Part shown: positions 1 to 5,107 of the stretch, in pieces | Layout of the letters: every line of letters begins with the position of its first letter | Numbering within the stretch: the first letter of the stretch is position 1 | Assembly: GCA_029556045.1 (NCBI GenBank) | Contig: JAKQGS010000423.1 | Location: forward strand, 1 to 5,383 | DNA length: 5,383 nucleotides | Direction: 5' to 3' | Origin: Pseudomonadota bacterium | GTDB taxonomy: Bacteria > Bdellovibrionota > Oligoflexia > Oligoflexales > Oligoflexaceae | The notes under the pieces: generated by a model | Told to the model about the DNA's origin: nothing | Seen by the model: the letters and a program-made list of their open reading frames with translations, nothing else | The model's database searches: none | Translations under genes and position numbers: made by a program

Positions 1-62
1 CGAACCTTCTTCTTCGGCAGAATTGGCTCGATAAAGGACCATTGCTCATCCGTGAGGTTCAT
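1..62 (-). CDS. IS5-family transposase, N-terminal fragment (runs off the left edge)
   Basis: Reading from the ATG at 62-60 on the minus strand gives MNLTDEQWSFIEPILPKKKV and one further residue before the window ends. The pattern 'LTDEQWxxIEPxLP' is the hallmark opening of IS5-family DDE transposases (the DUF4096-type N-terminal domain), which cut and paste the element. A Shine-Dalgarno-like AAGGA at 73-69 sits 6 bases before the start. Only 20 complete codons are visible, so the catalytic DDE residues cannot be examined and it is unknown whether the transposase is intact. The reading is short but highly characteristic. Confidence 0.8.
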   Translation of the reverse strand, partial: MNLTDEQWSFIEPILPKKKV

Positions 63-142
63 GTCCTATCCTTCTTGAAAAATTCCAAAAAGGATAATAT
101 ATTTCGTGATCTATGCCACCCTATTTATGAGACGGCTTCTAA
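1..142 (-). mobile_element. Terminal part of an IS5-family insertion sequence
   Basis: The minus strand of 1-62 encodes the start of an IS5-family transposase, so the left edge of the window lies inside an insertion sequence whose upstream end points to the right. The exact end is inferred. Coding sequence of an unrelated beta-sandwich domain is convincing from about 144 onward, and the string GAGACGGCTTCTAA at 129-142 looks like a terminal inverted repeat. It is followed by TTA at 143-145, which would fit the 3-bp TNA target duplications known for one IS5 subgroup. The other end of the element is outside the window, so neither the inverted repeat nor the duplication can be confirmed. The boundary could be off by about 20 bp. 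Confidence 0.6.
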
Positions 143-446
143 TTACCTGACTAGCCGAGAAGCCATGGTTTACCAGACGATTGATGTTCCTGTCACAGCG
201 ACCTCCCTTAAGTTCTGGCGCCGATACTCACGTGCCACATGGGGGGCATATTTCCGGTATTTCTTAAATGAGAATTTAATGGAAACTCCGACCGGGTCGA
301 ATACCACTTGGACTCAGGTTACCTATGATATCACCGCCTACCGCGGCAAAACGATCACCTTCTCGTTTGGGATATTTGACTATTATTGGGCAGGTGCTGG
401 AGACCACGGTGCCTGGCTCCAGGTGGATGATGTCGCGATCGAGTGA
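143..446 (+). pseudogene. 3' remnant of a secreted protein with a MAM/choice-of-anchor-like beta-sandwich domain
   Basis: The frame ending at the TGA at 444-446 encodes about 100 residues with the layout of the C-terminal half of a jelly-roll adhesion or carbohydrate-binding type domain. There is a 'VYQTIDVP' strand, then 'SLKFWRRYSR', then 'WTQVTYDITAYRGKTITFSF', and a closing 'WLQVDDVAIE'. Such domains (MAM-like, choice-of-anchor J, C-terminal domains of secreted metalloproteases) usually sit at the end of large exported proteins, and here the C-terminus is natural. There is no start codon with a ribosome binding site or signal peptide. The same frame simply runs leftward into the insertion sequence, so the gene is read as disrupted by the IS. 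The 5' part may survive on the far side of the element, outside this window. The assignment to a beta-sandwich fold is confident; the exact family is not. Confidence 0.6.
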
Positions 447-469
447 GTCTGACAAAGCGTCAACGACAC

Positions 470-488
470 GAAGGGGCTTGGCCCCTTC
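470..488 (+). terminator. Stem-loop downstream of the disrupted gene, possible terminator
   Basis: GAAGGGGC at 470-477 pairs perfectly with GCCCCTTC at 481-488 around a TTG loop, 24 bases after the stop codon of the remnant gene. This is a compact GC-rich hairpin of terminator size. It lacks the T tract of an intrinsic terminator on either strand (ATAATAAC follows on the plus strand). It may act as an RNA-stabilising 3' end, a weak terminator, or neither. Confidence 0.4.
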
Positions 489-524
489 ATAATAACATCC
501 CTCAATGCCACCTCTAAACTGCGA

Positions 525-553
525 TTGTTGATCAAATCTTTCAGTGTTACCAT
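525..553 (+). promoter_or_regulatory. Weak candidate sigma70 promoter for the S9 peptidase gene
   Basis: TTGTTG at 525-530 and TACCAT at 548-553 are separated by 17 bases. They match the sigma70 consensus at 3 of 6 and 4 of 6 positions. The predicted start of transcription near 560 would give a leader of about 37 bases before the ATG at 597. It is the best candidate I see between the stem-loop and the gene, but weak matches like this occur by chance. Confidence 0.25.
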
Positions 554-583
554 GCTGCCCGATGCAAATTTATTATCTGAGCA

Positions 584-590
584 AGAGGGG
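584..590 (+). promoter_or_regulatory. Ribosome binding site fixing the S9 peptidase start
   Basis: AGAGGGG lies 6 bases before the ATG at 597-599. It decides between this ATG and the longer open frame beginning at a TTG at 525. Only the 597 start places a signal peptide at the N-terminus. Confidence 0.65.
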
Positions 591-596
591 ACAGGC

Positions 597-2573
597 ATGG
601 TAGCAGAAGCTCGTCGATGGATGCGCGCAACGTTCTGGTGTTTAATGGTCATGGGTCAAGCTGGTCCAGCCTGGGCTGAACGCAAGGAGCAGGGTAATCT
701 GGTGATCGATGGGATTCCCGATATCCCGTCCACCGTGCGTGAGCGCATGCTGCAATACCAAAACGTCCGCGGTGCCGCTGTGGCAGATTGGTTGTCGGGC
801 GATGAAGGGCTTCTGATGTCCACTCGGTTCGGGGAAACAGCACAGGTGCATCATATTAAAGCCCCCGGTGGGGCCCGCACCCAGCTGACGTTTTTTAATG
901 AACCGGTTCGCGGTGCGGTGGCGGACACCCGCCTCGGGAAAAACGGTTTCTATTTTCTCAAGGATATCGGCGGTAATGAATTCAGCCAGATCTATTATTT
1001 TGATCGGGCCACCGGACGTTCCACCATGCTGTCCGATGGTAAGTCCCGCAATGGCCGGCCCCTGTTGACCGATAAAGGGGATCGCTTTGTATATTCCAGC
1101 ACCCGGCGCAACGGCAAAGACACTGACATCTGGTTAAGTCGTGCCGATGCCCCCGACAAGGCGGAAATTCTGCTGCAGGAGGGAGGAAGCTGGGGGGCCG
1201 TGGATTGGTCGCCGGATGATAAAAGGCTGGTGGTCAGCCAGTATATCTCGGCCAATGAATCTCGCATTTTTGTCCTGGATGTGACGGAGAAAAAGTTGGA
1301 ACGGCTGTTTCCTGACCTGAAAGAGGTCTCCTTTGGGGCCGTACAATGGGCCCATGATGGCAAAGGTCTTTATTACACCTCCGACGAAGGAGGGGAGCAC
1401 GTCAATCTTTGGCACTACGACTTAACGTCCCAAAAGAAAGTCCGGCTGACCGCGGATATTCCCTGGGATGTGGATGATGTGGAGTTATCACGGGATGGTC
1501 AACATTTGGTCTTCTTAACCAACGAGTCCGGAATTTCCCGCCTCTATATGATGAGTACCCATAACAAAAAGTACGAGCGACTCAAAGCCGTTCCGGAGGG
1601 GGTTATCGGGGGGCTGCGCTTTCATCCCCGTCGGGGCGACCTCGCAATGACCCTGTCCACCGCGACCTCACCCGGCGATATCTACGTGTGGTCGATCGGC
1701 AGGAAAGCACTGCAACGCTGGACCAATAGCGAAGTGGGCGGTCTCAGTGAAGCATCGTTTGTGAGAGCGGAGCACTTCACCTATCCGACCTTCGATCAGG
1801 TTGATGGCAAACCACGCCAGATTCCGGCCTTTTACTATCGCCCCAAAAAAGCAAAGGGGCCGGTGCCGGTGGTGATTATCTTTCATGGTGGCCCCGAGGG
1901 CCAATCCACTCCGGACTTTGGGGGGCTCACCCAATATTTTGTGAACGAACTGGGTATGGCGGTGGTGTTTCCCAACGTCCGCGGCTCCACCGGATACGGG
2001 AAGAGTTTTGTCAAACTGGATAACGGTTTTTTGCGGGAGGATTCGGTCAAGGATGCTGGCGCTCTTTTGGATTGGATTGCCAAAAATCCTGCGTTGGATG
2101 CCAAGCGGGTGGGGGTTATGGGAGGATCCTACGGCGGCTACATGGTGCTGGCTTCCCTTGTGCACTATAGCGATCGTATCCGCTGCGGTATCGATAGCGT
2201 CGGCATCAGCAATTTCGTCACCTTTTTGAATAATACCCAGGATTATCGCCGCGACTTGCGCCGGGTAGAATATGGCGATGAGCGAGATCCTAAGATGGCA
2301 GCGTTTCTGCAGCAGATTTCCCCCACCACCAACGCTTCCAAGATCAAAAGTCCCCTCTTTGTGATTCAGGGACAAAACGACCCCCGTGTGCCGGTGGGTG
2401 AAGCGGAACAGATAGTGGACGCGGTACGCAAGAACAACGTTCCGGTGTGGTATTTGCTGGCCAAAGATGAAGGACACGGTTTTGCCAAAAAACAAAACCG
2501 TGACTACTCGAACCAGGCCACGGTGCTTTTTCTGCAGCAGTTTTTGTTAGGGGAAAAAACCCAATCCCACTGA
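597..2573 (+). CDS. Secreted S9-family (prolyl oligopeptidase-like) serine peptidase
   Basis: The 658-residue product is a serine peptidase of the prolyl oligopeptidase clan that would cleave peptides or acyl-peptides after export to the periplasm or beyond. Residues 1-27 form a signal peptide: basic 'EARRWMR', a hydrophobic stretch 'ATFWCLMVMG', and likely cleavage after 'AWA'. Roughly residues 45-405 are a beta-propeller with WD40/TolB-like blades, for example 'WSPDD' at 204-208. The C-terminal alpha/beta-hydrolase domain has the oxyanion-loop motif HGGPEG at 430-435, the nucleophile elbow GGSYGG with Ser511, Asp595 in 'GQNDPRVP' and His627 in 'DEGHGF'. All three triad residues are present at normal spacing, so it should be active. 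The length is usual for the bacterial S9 acylaminoacyl-peptidase-like/dipeptidyl-peptidase group; substrate preference cannot be read from sequence. The gene stands alone, with no obvious partner. An alternative start at 621 would also keep the signal peptide. Confidence 0.93.
   Translation: MVAEARRWMRATFWCLMVMGQAGPAWAERKEQGNLVIDGIPDIPSTVRERMLQYQNVRGAAVADWLSGDEGLLMSTRFGETAQVHHIKAPGGARTQLTFFNEPVRGAVADTRLGKNGFYFLKDIGGNEFSQIYYFDRATGRSTMLSDGKSRNGRPLLTDKGDRFVYSSTRRNGKDTDIWLSRADAPDKAEILLQEGGSWGAVDWSPDDKRLVVSQYISANESRIFVLDVTEKKLERLFPDLKEVSFGAVQWAHDGKGLYYTSDEGGEHVNLWHYDLTSQKKVRLTADIPWDVDDVELSRDGQHLVFLTNESGISRLYMMSTHNKKYERLKAVPEGVIGGLRFHPRRGDLAMTLSTATSPGDIYVWSIGRKALQRWTNSEVGGLSEASFVRAEHFTYPTFDQVDGKPRQIPAFYYRPKKAKGPVPVVIIFHGGPEGQSTPDFGGLTQYFVNELGMAVVFPNVRGSTGYGKSFVKLDNGFLREDSVKDAGALLDWIAKNPALDAKRVGVMGGSYGGYMVLASLVHYSDRIRCGIDSVGISNFVTFLNNTQDYRRDLRRVEYGDERDPKMAAFLQQISPTTNASKIKSPLFVIQGQNDPRVPVGEAEQIVDAVRKNNVPVWYLLAKDEGHGFAKKQNRDYSNQATVLFLQQFLLGEKTQSH
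2475..2502 (+). repeat. Perfect 10-bp inverted repeat inside the peptidase gene
   Basis: CACGGTTTTG at 2475-2484 is the exact reverse complement of CAAAACCGTG at 2493-2502, with an 8-base A-rich loop. The left arm begins with the codon of catalytic His627. The arms encode conserved peptide, so it may be a by-product of codon choice, but the mRNA could form a stable hairpin about 70 bases before the stop codon. Confidence 0.6.
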
Positions 2574-2660
2574 TCTGCGGCAGCGTGAAACACAGGCGGC
2601 GAATGCTATGCCCCATCCGCATATATGGAAAATTTCTGGTGGATGAAGCCGCAAAACACT

Positions 2661-2688
2661 TTTACGCCCTGGGCTTGCACCTTATCCT
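2661..2688 (+). promoter_or_regulatory. Weak candidate promoter for the response regulator gene
   Basis: TTTACG at 2661-2666 and TATCCT at 2683-2688 are 16 bases apart, each matching sigma70 consensus at 4 of 6 positions. If used, transcription would start near 2694, inside the neighbouring inverted repeat. The repeat would then act as a DNA site over the promoter rather than as an RNA hairpin. Confidence 0.25.
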
Positions 2689-2725
2689 GTTCATGATGGC
2701 GGAGCCATTTTGACGCAGGATAGGG
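2680..2725 (+). promoter_or_regulatory. Nested inverted repeat covering the response regulator ribosome binding site
   Basis: An outer arm CCTTATCCTG at 2680-2689 pairs with CAGGATAGGG at 2716-2725: 10 pairs, one of them G-U. An inner TCA at 2691-2693 pairs with TGA at 2711-2713, and ATGGC at 2696-2700 pairs with GCCAT at 2704-2708 around a GGA loop. This gives 18 base pairs across 46 bases with only small internal loops, ending 5 bases before the ATG at 2731. The right arm contains both AGGA and AGGG, the candidate Shine-Dalgarno sequences. It could mask the ribosome binding site in RNA or serve as an operator in DNA. Confidence 0.5.
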
Positions 2726-2730
2726 GCATA

Positions 2731-3096
2731 ATGCGACGAGTGTTGTTGATTGAGGACCAGGAGGATCTGGCCTGGGTTACCGCCCAGTGGATGTCCCAGG
2801 ATCAATGGCATGTGCAAACGGTTGAAAACGGTCGAGCCGCTGTCGATCATCTGGAGTATGACGCCAATTATCATCTCATTGTCACGGATTATTTGATGCC
2901 AGAGATGGATGGGGAGCAATTCCTCATCCTTTGGCGGCAACATCCCCAGTGGTCCAAAATCCCTGCGGTGATGTACTCATCACACCGTAAAGCGCAAATC
3001 ATCGCGCAAACTCTGGGTGTACCCATAATCAGCAAGGGGGATGTGGATCAGAAGGCATTTCGAAGCGCCATCCAGAGGATTATCTCCCCCCGTTAA
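2731..3096 (+). CDS. Single-domain (CheY-like) response regulator
   Basis: The 121-residue protein is a complete receiver domain with no output domain. It opens 'MRRVLLIEDQEDL', giving the metal-binding acidic pair Glu8-Asp9. The phosphoacceptor is Asp53 in 'VTDYLMPEMDG', the switch Ser is at 83-84 in 'VMYSSHRK', and the conserved Lys is Lys102 in 'ISKGD', which replaces the common Lys-Pro. It should accept phosphate from a histidine kinase and act through protein-protein contact, as CheY-type or phosphorelay receivers do. The start at 2731 is preferred because receiver domains normally begin right before the first strand. A TTG seven codons upstream (2710) is open, but it lies within the inverted repeat and would add residues the family lacks. 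No kinase, chemotaxis or diguanylate cyclase gene is visible nearby, so the partner is unknown. It converges with the HTH gene, with 33 bases between the stops and no clear terminator. Confidence 0.92.
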   Translation: MRRVLLIEDQEDLAWVTAQWMSQDQWHVQTVENGRAAVDHLEYDANYHLIVTDYLMPEMDGEQFLILWRQHPQWSKIPAVMYSSHRKAQIIAQTLGVPIISKGDVDQKAFRSAIQRIISPR

Positions 3097-3129
3097 CAAC
3101 AGTTCAATGATTGAGGCACCAATGCTCGG

Positions 3130-4011
3130 TCAGGCCACCTGGTAAACGCACTGATGATGACCCTTTTCCTCACAAATCGCCTTTTTGATTTTAAGGGCCG
3201 GGGCGTTGATGATCGTCGGCATGGCGCTGATCAACTGCTGTCGGTATTGGCATAAGAAGGCGCTCACCACCGGATCTCGATCAGCAGACGCATACAGCTG
3301 CGTCTTCAGACGACGGGTGATGGTAAAAGCGTTTTTCCCGGTGCTCTCCATATCGTAGGAATATTCGCCACCATAGTACGGCATATTGCCGATGTAAGAG
3401 TGCAGCAGGTGAGGGACATTGTCCTGATGCTGATAAATGGGAAATAAAGCCTCGTGATAGGACTCATCTAGCGTCAGATCTACCAGCTGGTGAATGGTGT
3501 CTTCGCTCAGTACCTTGTTTTGCAGGAGGTTCCGCACAAGATCTAGGACGATGGTGGTGCTGATCACCTGGTCGTTGCTGGCAAACAGCAGGCTTTCCAC
3601 ATTGTAGGTGTGAAAAAGATTCAGTGTAAAGGCCGGGCCTTTGGTGTTGTTGAGAAAAACGATGATCGGGTGCAGCTCCCGCAACTTGCTGTACATGTTC
3701 AATCGGTAACGATCCGGCAAAGGGAGATCCACTTTAAAGCGGTTGGCGACCTGCCAGTAATTGATGCGGCCATCCAACATGGAGGTGGCATCGACACCAA
3801 AAAACTTGGAGATCACCATTAGCTGGGAAACCAGAATGGCCTGCTCCCCGTTTTCAATACGGGAAATTGCTGATTGGTGCACCTCCAGCACTTCCGCCAG
3901 CTGGTGCTGGGAAACCTTCGCGGCTTTGCGCAGCCGACGCAGTGTCGCCCCGATTCTTTGCTCTGTGGTGACGGGGGGCGGTGGTAATACGTTTTCGTAT
4001 TGGGAAATCAT
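3130..4011 (-). CDS. XRE-type HTH transcription factor with a V4R-like C-terminal sensor domain
   Basis: This 293-residue protein is probably a cytoplasmic ligand-responsive regulator. Residues 18-80 are a Cro/C1-type helix-turn-helix: 'GATLRRLRKAAKVSQHQLAE', recognition helix around 'VHQSAISRIENG' (44-55), then 'ISKFFGV'. The middle (about 100-200) is mostly predicted helix and strand that I do not recognise. The C-terminal part has the pattern of V4R (4-vinyl-reductase) domains and their heme-NO-binding-fold relatives: 'YSYDMESTGKNAFTITRRL', then 'CQYRQQL', ending 'ICEEKGHHQCVYQV' with Cys280 and Cys288 in the typical C-x7-C-[FY] closure after a Gly. Known V4R domains bind small hydrophobic ligands or metal; which one applies here is unknown. 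It is the second gene of an operon, starting 9 bases after the hydrolase stop. Its ribosome binding site is weak (a GAG around that stop), which suggests translational coupling. The HTH is certain; the V4R link comes from motif reading only. Confidence 0.85.
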   Translation of the reverse strand: MISQYENVLPPPPVTTEQRIGATLRRLRKAAKVSQHQLAEVLEVHQSAISRIENGEQAILVSQLMVISKFFGVDATSMLDGRINYWQVANRFKVDLPLPDRYRLNMYSKLRELHPIIVFLNNTKGPAFTLNLFHTYNVESLLFASNDQVISTTIVLDLVRNLLQNKVLSEDTIHQLVDLTLDESYHEALFPIYQHQDNVPHLLHSYIGNMPYYGGEYSYDMESTGKNAFTITRRLKTQLYASADRDPVVSAFLCQYRQQLISAMPTIINAPALKIKKAICEEKGHHQCVYQVA

Positions 4012-4020
4012 AGGACGCTC

Positions 4021-4860
4021 TCAATCGCTTGGTGTCCGTGTGGTTAGAAACTGCTCCAACCACGGGATGAATTCATGGATGTTCTCAAGATGAGGAAAAT
4101 GCCGGGCCTGTTTCCAGGTGGTGACTTCCACATTCTTGAAGCAGCGGAGGACCTCGGTTTGCTGCTCGGCTGGAGCGATAATGGGATCATCCCCCCCCCA
4201 CAGAACCGCCGTTTGCTGGGACAGTGGGGGTTTTCGCAGGTGATCGATCGACAAGGTCTCGTAGATTCCGAAAAATGCCGCGAGATCAAACCCACCACCG
4301 GTCGCCATGATCGCCAGCTCGACATACTTTTGCAGATGAACCGGCTCCACCCAATAGTAGTATAGCAAATTCGCATTTGTTAGCGCTACATACAATTTCT
4401 GAGTGATGTCAGGATTTCCGGGCAGCGTCAGGACTGGCGCTAATTTGAGCAGAGCCTCAGCCGTCGTGGGTTGACTCTTGCGATAATCCTCCGCAGAAAG
4501 GGTTACAATCCGCCGCAAACAGGCGAGGGTGGCCAAGGCCGGTGCGATGAAAACGCATCCTTTCACAAGATCCGGCAACTTTTGTGCGAGCAGCACGGCT
4601 CCGTGCGCCCCAAAGGAATGGGCGATGATGACTGAGGGGCCATGTTTCTGGGAATGCTCGGTGAAGTCGCGGAATAAGGTTTCTTGCCAATAGCTGAAGG
4701 AATATCCAGGGAAGTCACTCCCCCCGTGCCACCGCAGCTGGGAGGGCTCATTCCAGAACGTGGTGGCGTATTTGGGCGATAGAAGGGGACTCAGGATTTG
4801 GGCTTCGGCCATACTGTTGAGGCCCGGTCCTCCCGGAATGAAAAACAGGGAGGATGTCAT
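4021..4860 (-). CDS. Alpha/beta-fold hydrolase
   Basis: The 279-residue protein is a cytoplasmic alpha/beta hydrolase with no signal peptide, likely acting on an ester, amide or similar small molecule. The first strand ends in 'IPGGPG' (8-13), the oxyanion-loop motif shared with proline iminopeptidases and related enzymes. The nucleophile elbow is 'AHSFGAHG' with Ser82, where the usual first Gly of G-x-S-x-G is Ala. The acid is Asp224 or Asp225 in 'WGGDDPIIAP', and the base is His254 in 'ARHFPHLEN'. A helical cap lies between about 110 and 205. AGGAAAGG at 4870-4863 provides a good ribosome binding site for the ATG at 4860-4858. It is the first gene of a two-gene operon with the HTH regulator downstream. 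An unusual feature is a run of nine G residues on the coding strand (4199-4191) at Trp221-Asp224; slippage there would remove the acid and the His. The substrate cannot be inferred from the sequence. Confidence 0.9.
   Translation of the reverse strand: MTSSLFFIPGGPGLNSMAEAQILSPLLSPKYATTFWNEPSQLRWHGGSDFPGYSFSYWQETLFRDFTEHSQKHGPSVIIAHSFGAHGAVLLAQKLPDLVKGCVFIAPALATLACLRRIVTLSAEDYRKSQPTTAEALLKLAPVLTLPGNPDITQKLYVALTNANLLYYYWVEPVHLQKYVELAIMATGGGFDLAAFFGIYETLSIDHLRKPPLSQQTAVLWGGDDPIIAPAEQQTEVLRCFKNVEVTTWKQARHFPHLENIHEFIPWLEQFLTTRTPSD
4191..4199 (-). repeat. G9 homopolymer tract in the hydrolase gene
   Basis: Nine consecutive C residues on the plus strand are nine G on the coding strand, encoding the end of Trp221, two Gly and the start of Asp224. 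Losing one G moves translation into a frame that stays open to a stop near 4044 with unrelated sequence. Gaining one G puts a TGA directly after the tract. Tracts this long are prone to replication slippage and also to sequencing error. Confidence 0.7.
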
Positions 4861-4927
4861 GGCCTTTCCTGATATTCGTTGTAGCTGCCCATGGACTTGG
4901 CCTCATATCTCTTTTTTGTGTTGGTTA

Positions 4928-4955
4928 AAATTACTGAATGATACAAAACTGCCAA
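4928..4955 (-). promoter_or_regulatory. Candidate promoter for the hydrolase-regulator operon
   Basis: On the minus strand TTGGCA (4955-4950) matches the -35 consensus at 5 of 6 positions. TAATTT (4933-4928) follows after 16 bases and matches the -10 weakly, at 3 of 6. A better isolated -10 (TATCAT, 4943-4938) lacks a good -35. Either would give a leader of about 60-70 bases before the hydrolase ATG at 4860. The intergenic stretch 4861-5107 is divergent and must also drive the lipoprotein gene; I see no clear operator in it. Confidence 0.3.
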
Positions 4956-5107
4956 CGGAGGCGGTTGAAAGCAAGTCCTGATTTGTGATTAAAGAACAAT
5001 CATGAGATGATCCCCGCCGGTAGCCTGGTTTCTGCTCTGCGTAGCCGCCCTTTGGAACCGTCATGATATCGTGCATAATTTGGAGGCATGGATTGAGGCC
5101 CCCACGA

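Noticed and set aside
42..446. A single open frame from a TTG at 42 through to 446 as an intact gene
   Set aside because: Its first third is the antisense of the transposase start and IS end; only the part after about 143 looks like protein, and no start signal is present.
525..596. N-terminal extension of the S9 peptidase from a TTG at 525
   Set aside because: It would place 24 extra residues before an otherwise normal signal peptide, and the good ribosome binding site is at 584-590 for the ATG at 597.
995..1415. Two overlapping minus-strand frames opposite the beta-propeller
   Set aside because: Shadow frames of a well-supported gene with no protein-like features.
1668..2495. Long minus-strand open frame (275 codons) opposite the peptidase gene
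   Set aside because: It is the antisense of the conserved catalytic domain, has no ribosome binding site or recognisable motif, and its His/Ile-rich composition fits a shadow frame.
2540..2560. GTTTTT/AAAAAC pairing near the end of the peptidase gene as a terminator
   Set aside because: It is AT-only apart from one closing pair, lies inside the coding sequence and is not followed by a T tract.
2620..2627. CATATATG palindrome in the gap after the peptidase gene
   Set aside because: Eight bases of mostly alternating AT; expected by chance and with no paired site.
2710..2730. TTG start for the response regulator
   Set aside because: It adds seven residues not seen in receiver domains and lies inside the inverted repeat; the ATG at 2731 starts right at the first beta strand.
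4075..4365. Plus-strand frame opposite the hydrolase
   Set aside because: Antisense of a gene with an intact catalytic triad; no domain and no independent start signal.
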